A DNA stretch of 64,000 nt from JAHDCJ01 sp039028895 (lineage in GTDB: Bacteria > Bacteroidota > Bacteroidia > Chitinophagales > Saprospiraceae), in the NCBI GenBank assembly GCA_039028895.1, contig JBCCHF010000010.1, forward strand, positions 1 through 64,000, in the 5' to 3' direction. Below are positions 27,323 through 36,842 of this stretch, piece after piece. The notes beneath the pieces were generated by a model. That model saw only the letters and a program-made list of their open reading frames with translations. It ran no database searches and was not told the origin of the DNA. The translations under genes and the position numbers were made by a program. Position 1 is the stretch's first letter; every line of letters begins with the position of its first letter.

Positions 27323-28315
27323 TTACTTCTGGATCATTACCTTCCTGATAACACTTTCATTATCGAAATTTACTTTAATGATGTACATGCCAAACTCAAG
27401 TTCGGATACATCGAACCTGTTGTTATCCATAGAAACAACATTAGTCATAAGCTTACCAAGGATGTTATAAATCTCTACTGATGTTGGCTGCTGAACGGTT
27501 GATTCTACATTTATAAAATCAGCGGCAGGATTAGGATAAACCTTTACACCTGCATCAAAAATATTTTCAACACTTACAGTAGTTGCATCATTGGGTAAAC
27601 CAGGTGTACCCTTCTGGTTCCCTTCCTCATCATAAACCAATGTTGAAAAAACCCAGTTTTCAGCCAGATCATTATCCGTTGAATTCATCACAGAAGGATC
27701 TGCGATCAACATGAAAGATGTTTTCGATGAACTTCCCTGAGGCGGAATACCGACTGCCGATGCATTCATATTACAGGAAGAACTGGCGTCCATATTGCCA
27801 ATGTATTCACCATATCCGTAATCATATCTAACTTCATCCACCAAGGTACCGTCAGCTTTTTCAATAATCACACCATCCGGACAAGATGTATCACCGGCAT
27901 CAGCATAACTGCTTTCATTATTAAAGCTTGGCTTTTTGTAGTCATAAAAATAGTCGAATACAATACCTCCCTGACCTTCAGGAATATTAAATCCTGAAAA
28001 TACCGCATAAGAGTTGGCTGGCAATGTAAAACTGGTAATCGTGGAAACATTTGATGAACTGGAGGCATCGGTAAGCGTCCAACCATCCATAACAACATCT
28101 TGATTTGTGGTGTTATAAATTTCAAACCATTCGGTATGACCTTCATTTGGTGAAGTGTCTGCACCTCCAGGGTTGTTCGGAAGGGCAGCGTCAAGCTGTT
28201 CCTGACTAGGCTTTAAAGGCCTGTTGTGGTATTCTGTGATAATAACTTCTCCGGTTCCCTGACCGAAAGCAACAGAAGCTATTAAGAAAGATGCGAGTAA
28301 AAAGTTAAGTCTCAT
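27323..28315 (-). CDS. Lamin-tail-domain (LTD) T9SS type A secreted protein
   Basis: 330 residues from ATG 28315. A longer frame reads back through the operators and is not used. A signal peptide ends in VAFGQ. A lamin-tail domain (about 22-135; EWFEIYNTTNQDVVMDGWTLTD, FTLPANSYAVF) is followed by a Cys-containing insert and a type A sorting tag (VYPNPAADFINVES ... RKVMIQK). LTD domains in Bacteroidota exoproteins often accompany nucleases or carbohydrate enzymes; here it stands alone. Its promoter carries two FadR-type operators, so it belongs to the alginate regulon. Confidence 0.87.
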   Translation of the reverse strand: MRLNFLLASFLIASVAFGQGTGEVIITEYHNRPLKPSQEQLDAALPNNPGGADTSPNEGHTEWFEIYNTTNQDVVMDGWTLTDASSSSNVSTITSFTLPANSYAVFSGFNIPEGQGGIVFDYFYDYKKPSFNNESSYADAGDTSCPDGVIIEKADGTLVDEVRYDYGYGEYIGNMDASSSCNMNASAVGIPPQGSSSKTSFMLIADPSVMNSTDNDLAENWVFSTLVYDEEGNQKGTPGLPNDATTVSVENIFDAGVKVYPNPAADFINVESTVQQPTSVEIYNILGKLMTNVVSMDNNRFDVSELEFGMYIIKVNFDNESVIRKVMIQK

Positions 28316-28325
28316 AATATTATAT

Positions 28326-28382
28326 TTTGGTTGACCAAATAATTGGTCTACCAAATTTATTCTTATTTTTGAGAAAATCCAA
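28326..28382 (-). promoter_or_regulatory. Promoter and double operator of the LTD gene
   Basis: On the - strand: -33 TTG (28380-28382), a 20-base spacer and a perfect -7 TAAATTTG (28352-28359). Operator AATTGGTCTACCAAAT (28341-28356) overlaps the -7 box; TTTGGTTGACCAAA (28326-28339) lies downstream, centres 16 bp apart. The start codon is 11 bases beyond. Confidence 0.8.
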
Positions 28383-28518
28383 TTTATTTAGTTCATCTTT
28401 TAATTCAGTCTTCAAATTTGATTATAAATCACTGCAATAAAGCTACTTATAGTTATTATTTGGAAAGGTTTAGTATTGAAATCAGAATAGATTTTCAATA
28501 TGAATTATAATTGTGGCA

Positions 28519-28537
28519 TAAATTTGGTTTGCCAGCT
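28519..28537 (+). promoter_or_regulatory. -7 element with overlapping operator of the second PL7 gene
   Basis: -7 TAAATTTG (28519-28526) runs into ATTTGGTTTGCCAGCT (28522-28537), a one-mismatch version of TGGTnnACCA. It is 44 bases before the ATG at 28581. No good -33 TTG was seen. It shares a 265-base divergent control region with the LTD gene. Confidence 0.55.
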
Positions 28538-28580
28538 ACACATACAGACAAATATTGGTTTTATCCTGAAAAAATATATC

Positions 28581-29441
28581 ATGAGGTTCTTTTATATTCT
28601 CAATTGTCTTGTTTTTCTAATCTGCTTGGACGCAACTAATGTATATGCCCAGAAATCGAAAAAACCAAAAAAGTCCAAAGCCCCCAAGGTCGCTGACATC
28701 GACCTGAGTCATTGGAAAGTCACTCTTCCTATTGGCGATCCGATCGAAGTAGAACCTCCAGAGATTCATGATTATGCCAACAACAAGGTGCTGAAACCAT
28801 TTATGCACAATGACTCCACTGATGGTTCTATCGTTTTTTATTGCTATCCTGCCAAAACGACCAGAAATACTAAATATTCAAGAACTGAGCTTAGAGAGCA
28901 AATGGTGCCTGGAAGTAATCACACCAATTGGACCTTCAAAGAAGGCGGTCACCTCAAAGCAACAATGTCAGTTCCAGATGTTTCCAAAGGCGCTGATGGG
29001 AAATTCCACCGGACAATCATCATGCAGATACACGGGCGCTTGACCAACGAACAACGCGATCTAATAGGAGAAGATGATAATAATGCACCGCCAATCCTGA
29101 AAATTTATTGGGACAAAGGCAAGATTCGGGTAAAAACGAAAGTCCTCAAGGATCCTAAGGCTCCTGATGAAGAAATTCTGTCAACTGATGCCTGGACTGA
29201 CGATGCAGGGTATAACTTTGAAACACCTGTTGATCACAAAAAATTTACCCTCGAAGTCATTGCTTCAGATGGGCGACTCGAAGTCAAACTTAATGGTTTC
29301 CAAAAAGCAGTATACAAAGGAAAACACATCGAACGATGGGGTATTTTCGAAAACTATTTCAAAGTCGGCAACTATCTTAACACAAGAGACAAAGGCGCTT
29401 ATGCCAAGGTCAAACTCTATGATCTCGAGGTGAATCATTAG
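28581..29441 (+). CDS. PL7 alginate lyase (second copy), secreted
   Basis: 286 residues from ATG 28581, which gives a clean signal peptide ending NVYAQ; an upstream in-frame ATG at 28500 would precede the -7 box. After a Lys-rich linker (KSKKPKKSKAPK) comes a PL7 domain with RTELRE (101-106), QIH (149-151) and YFKVGNY (259-265). It is strongly similar to the lyase at 10382 along the whole domain but lacks the lipobox, so it is probably free in the periplasm or secreted. No T9SS tag is present. Confidence 0.92.
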   Translation: MRFFYILNCLVFLICLDATNVYAQKSKKPKKSKAPKVADIDLSHWKVTLPIGDPIEVEPPEIHDYANNKVLKPFMHNDSTDGSIVFYCYPAKTTRNTKYSRTELREQMVPGSNHTNWTFKEGGHLKATMSVPDVSKGADGKFHRTIIMQIHGRLTNEQRDLIGEDDNNAPPILKIYWDKGKIRVKTKVLKDPKAPDEEILSTDAWTDDAGYNFETPVDHKKFTLEVIASDGRLEVKLNGFQKAVYKGKHIERWGIFENYFKVGNYLNTRDKGAYAKVKLYDLEVNH

Positions 29442-29619
29442 CCTGCAAACAACGGCAACTAATCTCACCCTTACCATTAATGATGTAGTAATGATGAAAT
29501 AAATAACCTGCAATTCCTACTCCATTGACAGGTCGAATTGCCTTGTAGTATTCATGACGTACAGGTTTATTCCTTTTTCCGGGTACATCTCGTTAGTTTT
29601 AACAAAACAACTCGGTAGA

Positions 29620-32343
29620 ATGAATAAAAAATATACACTCCTCCTCATTGCTTCCTTTTTTATTAGCGCTTCAGCTTTTTCACAAAGCTTTTTAAGTACA
29701 AACGGAACAGCAATTGTCAATGAACCTGGTGACACGATCATTTTGCGTGGCATGGGCCTCGGCGGCTGGATGCTCCAGGAAGGTTATATGCTGCAAACGG
29801 CAGGTTTCGCTTCAGCTCAATACCAGATTCGTGGATTGATAGAAGATCTGATCGGTGAAGAAGACACCCAGGAGTTTTATGATGCCTGGCTCGACAACCA
29901 CGTCAGGAAAATAGATATCGACTCATTAGCCGCGTGGGGATTCAATTCTGTGCGCTTGCCGATGCACTACAACTTATTCACCCTCCCCGTAGAAGATGAA
30001 CCCGTCCCAAACGAACAAACCTGGCTTGACAGAGGCTTTGAGCTAACCGACAGTCTTATTTCATGGTGTGCCCAAAATGAGATGTACGTGATTCTAGACC
30101 TTCACGCCGCCCCCGGCGGACAAGGGATGGACCAGGGTATTTCAGATTATGACCCAACCAAACCTTCACTATGGCAAAGCGCAGCCAACCGCAATAAAAC
30201 CGTAGCCCTGTGGAAAAGACTAGCAGAACGCTACATCGACGAACCATGGATAGCTGGATACGACCTGCTTAACGAAGTCAACTGGAATCTTCCAGGTGGT
30301 ACCCAACTGCGATTGCTCTACGAAGAAATTACAGATAGCATAAGAGCCATTGGTGACAACCATATTATTTTCATTGAAGGTAACTGGTTTGCCAACGACT
30401 TTACAGGCCTCACCCCCCCATGGGATGACAACATGGTTTACAGTCCCCATAAATACTGGTCGTTTAACGATGCCAATGGTATCGACTGGGTATTGCCGCT
30501 TAGAGATAATTTCAATGTCCCGCTCTATTTTGGCGAGTGCGGAGAAAACTCAAATACATGGTTCCGGGATGCCATCAGGCTTTTCGAAGACAATGACATT
30601 GGATGGGCCTGGTGGCCAATGAAAAAAATAGAATCAATTTCAGGACCGCTTTCCGTCACCAAAACATCCGGTTACCAATGGTTATTGGATTATTGGAGTG
30701 GGAGCGGCTCTCCGCCTTCTCCCACAGTAGCCAAAGGCATTTTGTTAGAAATGGCAGACAACCTTAAACTTGAAAACTGCTTTTACCAGAAAGATGTGAT
30801 AGATGCCATGTTCAGGCAAGTCTATTCTGATGAAACAAAACCCTATAACACACAGGACATACCTGGAGTCGTTTACGCTTCAGATTTTGATATGGGTCGC
30901 GCCGGATTTGCCTACCAGGATACAGACCTTGCAACTTACCATGTCAATACCGGCAACTTTACAGCATGGAATAAGGGCTGGGCTTATCGCAACGACGGGG
31001 TAGACGTAGAACCATCACTCGACTGGATGAACTCCAATGGCTACATGGTTGGTTTCATTGCAGATAACGAATGGATGCAATATGATGTCAATGTAAACAC
31101 CACCGCTGTTTATGAAGTACATGTCAGAGTAGCTTCTGGTACTTTTGGAGGCAGTTTTCACCTAAGCTCTGACGGCGGAGATATTACCGGTACTAGATAT
31201 ACGCCAAACAGCGGCGGCTGGCAGAACTGGCAAACGGTGATTGTACCAGATGTTGTCATGGATGTTTCCAATAAAAAGTTGAAGTTCCACGTCGATAGCG
31301 ATGGTTTCAACCTGGGCAGTATGGAATTCGTGCAAACTGGAGTTACAACTGACCTACCAACCGAATTCCTGTCAGCATTGACCGTTGATAATAGCACGAT
31401 TCAGCTCAATCTTAACAAACCACTGAGCGGTCCGATTCCAGCTTCTCCTGCTGAATTCATCATTTACGATAGTGGGCTTTCTGTACCAATTACAAGTGCA
31501 ACGCTCAATCCTAACAACACCCGCGTAATCACTTTTGAAGTAAATCATCAATTTGAATCAACCGATATCATCCGCATCACATACGAAGGCGACCAGATAT
31601 TTGCTGAAGACGGCACCATCCTAGATATGTTCACTTTTGAAGAAGTATTGAACACCTTACCAGTCGTTCATCCGGTTCCAGGAAGGGTTGAGGCTGAAGA
31701 CTTCTTTTTCGAATCCGGCATTCAGCTCGAAAATACTTCCGATACCGGAGGTGGTCAAAACGTTGGTTTCCTCGACTCAGGTGATTATATGGATTATTAC
31801 ATCAACGTCCTTGACGGTGGTGTCTACCAGGTGGATTATCGCACAGCCGCCGAATCAGCAACCGGAGCCGTTCAGATGCAATTGATTGCCCCTGATGGTA
31901 CACCAACAATCCTCCACACCGTTAATTTTTCTCCGACAGGTGGCTGGCAAGACTGGACAACAACAAGCACGACAGCAGGCTTCGCTTCAGGAGTGCACCA
32001 TATCAGGGTTTTAATTACCGGATCCCAGTTTAATCTCAATTGGTTTGAATTCAGCTTCCTCACTTCAACCGAAGATCCGGAAGTCATTGTCGGGCTCTCT
32101 GCCTTCCCTAATCCGAATAACGGATTGGTAAACCTTGAAGGATCACTCAATGAAGCACAAGACCTTGAGATCGTAGTCTACAACCTGCTTGGTCAGGCTA
32201 TATTGACAAGGTCGTTGGAAAAGGCTATCGAAATCAAAGAACAACTTGACTTAAGTGCCGTTCCAGAAGGTAAATACATCATTGCCATTTACCCAGAGCA
32301 AGGATCCCCGCAGGTCAAAAAAATCATTAAGACAGGCTTTTAA
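29620..32343 (+). CDS. GH5 glycoside hydrolase with two CBM6-like modules and T9SS tag
   Basis: 907 residues from ATG 29620 (signal peptide ending SAFSQ). GH5 domain about 30-370: ILRGMGLGGWMLQ, VILDLHAAPGGQ, acid/base Glu219 in LLNEVNW and nucleophile Glu306 in YFGECGENS. CBM6-like beta-sandwich about 417-570, an Ig-like spacer about 575-675, a second CBM6-like module about 686-812, then a type A sorting tag (AFPNPNNGLVNLEG). It should act at the surface on a beta-glucan or mannan; cellulose or laminarin from brown algae fits the alginate context, but substrate is not proven. The stop codon overlaps that of the converging gene. Confidence 0.88.
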   Translation: MNKKYTLLLIASFFISASAFSQSFLSTNGTAIVNEPGDTIILRGMGLGGWMLQEGYMLQTAGFASAQYQIRGLIEDLIGEEDTQEFYDAWLDNHVRKIDIDSLAAWGFNSVRLPMHYNLFTLPVEDEPVPNEQTWLDRGFELTDSLISWCAQNEMYVILDLHAAPGGQGMDQGISDYDPTKPSLWQSAANRNKTVALWKRLAERYIDEPWIAGYDLLNEVNWNLPGGTQLRLLYEEITDSIRAIGDNHIIFIEGNWFANDFTGLTPPWDDNMVYSPHKYWSFNDANGIDWVLPLRDNFNVPLYFGECGENSNTWFRDAIRLFEDNDIGWAWWPMKKIESISGPLSVTKTSGYQWLLDYWSGSGSPPSPTVAKGILLEMADNLKLENCFYQKDVIDAMFRQVYSDETKPYNTQDIPGVVYASDFDMGRAGFAYQDTDLATYHVNTGNFTAWNKGWAYRNDGVDVEPSLDWMNSNGYMVGFIADNEWMQYDVNVNTTAVYEVHVRVASGTFGGSFHLSSDGGDITGTRYTPNSGGWQNWQTVIVPDVVMDVSNKKLKFHVDSDGFNLGSMEFVQTGVTTDLPTEFLSALTVDNSTIQLNLNKPLSGPIPASPAEFIIYDSGLSVPITSATLNPNNTRVITFEVNHQFESTDIIRITYEGDQIFAEDGTILDMFTFEEVLNTLPVVHPVPGRVEAEDFFFESGIQLENTSDTGGGQNVGFLDSGDYMDYYINVLDGGVYQVDYRTAAESATGAVQMQLIAPDGTPTILHTVNFSPTGGWQDWTTTSTTAGFASGVHHIRVLITGSQFNLNWFEFSFLTSTEDPEVIVGLSAFPNPNNGLVNLEGSLNEAQDLEIVVYNLLGQAILTRSLEKAIEIKEQLDLSAVPEGKYIIAIYPEQGSPQVKKIIKTGF

Positions 32344-34268
32344 TCAAGCTTTGAAAGCAGCGCCTGAGAATATGCATCGAGATAATTAAGTTTAATAGCT
32401 TTTTGAAGCTGACGTTTCGCCTTTAGCGAATCTCCTTTTTCAAGGAATGCCTCAGCAAGACTATTGTAAACATTATACCTTTCGGGAAATATTTCGACGT
32501 TTAGTTTGAAAACTTCAATAGCTTCATCAATCAGGCCGTTGCGCATTAATGCATAGCCGTAATTATTCAGGCTATTTTCCGTAAGGTCATAAATAAAGTC
32601 TTCCTGATCAGCATATGCCCTGGCAATATCTCTATAGGTCGAAATAGCGGCCACCATATCGCTTGATGCCCTTACTGCTTCCAAAGTGTCAGTCAAAGAC
32701 TTTTTATAAGGAACCGGGGGAATAAATGATACCGTCCGGATTATCGTGTCATTTTCGGCCAATTCACCATGTAAAAAGGTCACCATATTGCCAAGGATGC
32801 GGTCATCCACCAGATCATTATGACCTGCATTTTCGATTACAATTATCCTGTTACCAGGGAAGCGATTGGCAAGCGAGTCAATATTCGACATTGGCGTCCG
32901 GCCATCCAATGTGCCGCCTATCAACAAAACATCTACGCCCGAGTATACGGGAGCATTCAATCTATCCATTACTTCAACACCAAAAGCTTCGGAAACCACT
33001 TTATATCTGCCAAAAGAAATACTGAAATGACTTAACAATGCAGTTTCATCTTCAATAGCTTCGATCCATCTGTCGTCGTGATAACCAGTTGTACCATTCA
33101 CGGTAAAGAATAATGCATTTGGCATTGATTGCCTTCTAAAATTGCGTAAATAATTGCCTACATCACGATAATTACCTTGTGACATCTGGTAATAGAAATT
33201 GGGGAACCTGGTGATCCAAAAATCATTGCCAATATTTTGAGCTGTTATCATTTGCAAGTGCTCATCAGTCAGCGTCAATTTCCAATTGGGCTTAAACAGG
33301 GAAATGGTTTTGAAGATAGTTGTTGGCACCACCCCATCGTCTTCTGACACAGCATCCATCAAGGGGATCTTGATTAACTCTGGCTTTGAACTCAGTTGAT
33401 CGTGTACTTTTTCCATTGATTCTAAAAAGTCTGGAAAGTACCTCTGGAATCGTTTATCCTTTTGCAACAATTCTGCCATCTGCCTGAACTGCTGTTCCAC
33501 CTCAGTTGGACTTTTTATGCTAAGATCAGGTGCCGTAGGACCGGCAAAAATAGCATTTGCAACTTTGCTTTCGAAAAGACTGATATAATGTTGTGCTAAA
33601 GAACTGCCATAACTGTATCCGTATAACGATATCTTTTCATACCCAAGTGCAGCTCTGACTTCGTCAATATCGTGGGCACTTTCCAACGAATTATAAGCAG
33701 AAAGCGCAATCCCCAATTCCTTGAACTCATCAGCACATTCACGACATTTGTCAAGGACATTTTCAAATAGCTTTTGCTCAACATCATCCTCCACATCAAC
33801 CGACAAGGACAAGTTATTTCGACAGGAGAGGTTAGGGATCGAATTACCCGTACCACGTTGGTCAAGGACAACAACATCGCCATACTCCGCCAGTTTCTTG
33901 AAGACATAAAAGTATTTCGAAGCCGCCACTGAACCACCTGGCGTTCCTGGTCCACCAGCCAAAAAGAAAACAGGGGGCAAGGGGGTGGGATTAGAGGTGC
34001 GCAGCCTGATAAAAGCCACAGAAATGTTATTTGAAGTCTCTTTTGCACGATTTTCCCTAACCACTAAAGTCCCTCGGTCTACAGATATTGTGTCTCCCCA
34101 ACGATTCTCAAGAACACTTTTCTCAAGAGTAAAAGCCCCATACTCCTGGTCGTTTTCATTCGGAATCGTCTTCGGTAAGTCACTCATTGACAGACGATAA
34201 TACGCAATACCGCCAAGAACTAACACAAGAAGGATCAGTATCCCAAATATCACTTTTATGTATTTCAT
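32340..34268 (-). CDS. Membrane-anchored alpha/beta hydrolase fused to TPR repeats
   Basis: 642 residues. An N-terminal membrane segment (about 5-24) precedes an alpha/beta-hydrolase of proline-iminopeptidase/TAP type: oxyanion motif AGGPGTPGG (104-112), DQRGTGNS, nucleophile Ser219 in GYSYGSS, a late Asp in GGTLDGRTP and His in ENAGHND. The last 100 residues form TPR-like helices (NNYGYALMRNGLIDEAIEVF, AEAFLEKGDSLKAKRQLQKAI). It probably acts in the periplasm as a peptidase or esterase. It shares a palindromic TTAA at its stop with the convergent GH5 gene. Confidence 0.83.
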   Translation of the reverse strand: MKYIKVIFGILILLVLVLGGIAYYRLSMSDLPKTIPNENDQEYGAFTLEKSVLENRWGDTISVDRGTLVVRENRAKETSNNISVAFIRLRTSNPTPLPPVFFLAGGPGTPGGSVAASKYFYVFKKLAEYGDVVVLDQRGTGNSIPNLSCRNNLSLSVDVEDDVEQKLFENVLDKCRECADEFKELGIALSAYNSLESAHDIDEVRAALGYEKISLYGYSYGSSLAQHYISLFESKVANAIFAGPTAPDLSIKSPTEVEQQFRQMAELLQKDKRFQRYFPDFLESMEKVHDQLSSKPELIKIPLMDAVSEDDGVVPTTIFKTISLFKPNWKLTLTDEHLQMITAQNIGNDFWITRFPNFYYQMSQGNYRDVGNYLRNFRRQSMPNALFFTVNGTTGYHDDRWIEAIEDETALLSHFSISFGRYKVVSEAFGVEVMDRLNAPVYSGVDVLLIGGTLDGRTPMSNIDSLANRFPGNRIIVIENAGHNDLVDDRILGNMVTFLHGELAENDTIIRTVSFIPPVPYKKSLTDTLEAVRASSDMVAAISTYRDIARAYADQEDFIYDLTENSLNNYGYALMRNGLIDEAIEVFKLNVEIFPERYNVYNSLAEAFLEKGDSLKAKRQLQKAIKLNYLDAYSQALLSKLD

Positions 34269-34387
34269 AGTACCATGTTTAATTAACTACCTTGCATAAC
34301 ATGATACTAAGCTACACTTTTATACCTAAACTGAAACTGACTTTAACACCTCCTTCAGATTTTTTCTTTCTTTTTGACAAAATCCTG

Positions 34388-36592
34388 TTATTCCAAATTG
34401 ACTCTTTGTGATACGGCGTCCAGCCAGATATAACTGAAATCCGCTCCAGCTTCGCCATGGCAGCCCATACAACTTCGGTTACTCAGCTGGATACTTTTGC
34501 CACTTTTTGAACAGTAGGTCGACATATAAGATTCAACCACGGTATTACGCAAGTACCTGGGGACCATAGAAAAGCAATCGTCGGCAAGTGTATTGTCTGA
34601 ACAGTTGGCCTTTGTAACATCACCATGCTTGTTTCGGCCATTCAACGGCCATTGTGCATTCACCAGGAAGTAATTGGTAAAAGGAGAGCCTTCGTATTCA
34701 TTCATCAGACCGATAAAATACGCATTGGCTTTCGCCGCTTCTTCGGTAACAGGCACCAACCGAGTTAGCTGGTTAGACTCATCCTTGAATTCGGGAACAA
34801 ATCTATTGATATCGACATTGGGACAGTTCATTACAGCATGAGCAGTATCCAAAAATGGTAGTTTCCAACAATCATCAGAGGCAATTCTTTCAGGATCATA
34901 GAAGTTCGCCTGTTCGCTTTTACCGTAAGGCGGAACGTTTTCTTTATGTTCAAAAGTCATCCAGATCCATTGTGGCGAATAATGTGTTTTACGGGCAATA
35001 TGTAAGCCAATCAATCCAGCATAAGCATTGCGACAAGACTTAGTATCTTCATCGTAAATGATCACTTTTCGAACATAGTATTTGCGCTGTGCCTCCATGA
35101 GATTAGCGGCATCTGCATAATTACAATCAGTCGAGTCACTAAAGCATAATTCCTTCCAGGCCGATTTAACTTCAATCGACCCTTCCTTTCTTGGATCTTT
35201 TTTGGTGTCAGGGAATTTGACACTTGTCAATTCGCCTTTTGGCCCGCCAGGTGTCAGGTTTTTTGTAGCTGCTCTCCCTTTGTCTTTCAGATATTCAAAC
35301 TCGGTACGGTTGAACAAGACTTCATAACGAACGAGGTTCCTGTTCCTATCAACCAAATATCCGAATGATCCGGCGAAAGCCTGACCGGTTTCGTTCGCCA
35401 CATCACGTGTTTTCGACTTCATAGTTAATACAAATTCATCTTCCGATGTTACACAATCCACTCCAGTCAACTGTCGTGGAACCTGGTTCCATTCCTGGTC
35501 TTTTGGGTCCCAATCAGGATCATTTGGCTGGAATACTTCAAAGGTTGGCTTATAGGTTTCCCAAACCGTGGGTTGATCTCTTTGACCATGGAACTGAACT
35601 GACTTATCAGCTTCACCTCGTCTCGGTTTTCCGTCCTCTGGTAATTTATTGGCCCAGTTCAAGGCAATGAAAGTTTTCCATGCATAGCAGTTAAACATGT
35701 CTTGTGTTCTCTTGCTACCAAATGTCATAAACACCTTGTTCGGATCGAATGGTACATCCGAAGGCAAATCAGGACTTAGCCTGCTGGGTGAGCAATAAGC
35801 ATCTAACCTCTTTTCCATGTCTTTTTTCTCCTTTTCAGTCAATGCCCCCTTTATCAAATTAACCTTAGAGGTAGCGTGCGTTCTTGTTGTGAATTGATCA
35901 CAATAAGCAGAATCTGTAGGCAGGGTAAAAGGATCACGAATATCGGCAAGGGTCCGCACGTAATCAGTTTTGAAGGCCGGAGCATGGCAATTAATACAAA
36001 ACGCATTGATATGACTTTGTACATTGGCATTCATTTGTTCCCCATCCTTGACCTTGTAAAACCCATAGAACCATTCGCCGCCGTAACAATCCGTTCCGTT
36101 GTAAGCTTCAAGGCTAGAAGTAGCGCAATACTCAAAACTTGGGTCAGGCTTAAACAAAATAGTAAGTATCGCAAGCGCTGATTGACTCTTATCCACTGAC
36201 GTAGCATTCGGAGCACTCCGATAGTTTTCTTTAACAATAAATGAACCTGCAGGAAACACGAGAGGCGCTTTCACCTTTTCAGGATCTATGGCATCCTTTA
36301 AATATTCATGAGCAATGTTATTGACATAAGTCCTGATCCATCGACCATGCACTGGAAGGCCAAGTCGCTTCAGTGTATCAGAAGCAGGAGAGGTATCCGT
36401 TCCAGGAAATAGAAACCAATCAGAGCTGGCCGAATAATTCTGTGCGTTTAAATACTTGACTACAGCATCAAGCTCGGGTTTCACTTCAAGCACGGAAGAA
36501 GGCACAGGAGATTCACGGTCTGTATTGCAAAGCGTAAAAATAAATACCGCGAAAAACAGGATAATAGCTAGTGTAGTTTTTGGGGCTTTCAT
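34388..36592 (-). CDS. Haem-binding cytochrome c-like lipoprotein
   Basis: 734 residues. The signal peptide ends in a lipobox-like FTLC, so it is probably a membrane-bound periplasmic lipoprotein. Two CxxCH haem motifs are seen: CINCH (199-203) and CMGCH (708-712), separated by about 505 residues without another. The middle region has many Cys and Trp residues and no family I can name. It may be an electron-transfer or oxidoreductase protein. It is divergent from the tandem alginate lyase gene and shares its 250-base control region. Confidence 0.75.
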   Translation of the reverse strand: MKAPKTTLAIILFFAVFIFTLCNTDRESPVPSSVLEVKPELDAVVKYLNAQNYSASSDWFLFPGTDTSPASDTLKRLGLPVHGRWIRTYVNNIAHEYLKDAIDPEKVKAPLVFPAGSFIVKENYRSAPNATSVDKSQSALAILTILFKPDPSFEYCATSSLEAYNGTDCYGGEWFYGFYKVKDGEQMNANVQSHINAFCINCHAPAFKTDYVRTLADIRDPFTLPTDSAYCDQFTTRTHATSKVNLIKGALTEKEKKDMEKRLDAYCSPSRLSPDLPSDVPFDPNKVFMTFGSKRTQDMFNCYAWKTFIALNWANKLPEDGKPRRGEADKSVQFHGQRDQPTVWETYKPTFEVFQPNDPDWDPKDQEWNQVPRQLTGVDCVTSEDEFVLTMKSKTRDVANETGQAFAGSFGYLVDRNRNLVRYEVLFNRTEFEYLKDKGRAATKNLTPGGPKGELTSVKFPDTKKDPRKEGSIEVKSAWKELCFSDSTDCNYADAANLMEAQRKYYVRKVIIYDEDTKSCRNAYAGLIGLHIARKTHYSPQWIWMTFEHKENVPPYGKSEQANFYDPERIASDDCWKLPFLDTAHAVMNCPNVDINRFVPEFKDESNQLTRLVPVTEEAAKANAYFIGLMNEYEGSPFTNYFLVNAQWPLNGRNKHGDVTKANCSDNTLADDCFSMVPRYLRNTVVESYMSTYCSKSGKSIQLSNRSCMGCHGEAGADFSYIWLDAVSQRVNLE

Positions 36593-36711
36593 CGTTATTC
36601 TTGTTTGGACATTATTGGAGAGATATAATATACGAAAAAACCATCAAGCATTATCAGCTTTGACTTAAGCGTGGCGTCAAATGCCTGTCTCCAAATTGTT
36701 CCAGGATTTAA

Positions 36712-36742
36712 TATTTTTGAACAATTAATTGGTTAACCAGTT
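36712..36742 (+). promoter_or_regulatory. -7 element and operator upstream of the tandem lyase
   Basis: -7 TATTTTTG (36712-36719) is followed 7 bases later by the palindrome AATTGGTTAACCAGTT (36727-36742), covering the probable transcription start. No clear -33 TTG is spaced correctly. Confidence 0.55.
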
Positions 36743-36823
36743 TAGATAAAAACATGGCCTAATTATAAATAACCAAATAAAATAGCGTATTTTGGAACGA
36801 AACTACATAATAAACCTATACAA

Positions 36824-36839
36824 AATTGGTCAACCAGCT
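36824..36839 (+). promoter_or_regulatory. Second FadR-type operator just before the tandem lyase start codon
   Basis: AATTGGTCAACCAGCT, matching TTGGTnnACCA, ends 3 bases before the ATG at 36843. It could act as a roadblock in addition to the operator 97 bp upstream. Confidence 0.6.
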
Positions 36840-36842
36840 ATT

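Noticed and set aside
28316..28354. Longer N-terminus of the LTD protein
   Set aside because: The added codons are made of the two operator palindromes; ATG 28315 gives the signal peptide.
36792..36842. Longer N-terminus of the tandem lyase from a TTG at 36792
   Set aside because: It would translate across an operator and spoil the lipoprotein signal; ATG 36843 is better.
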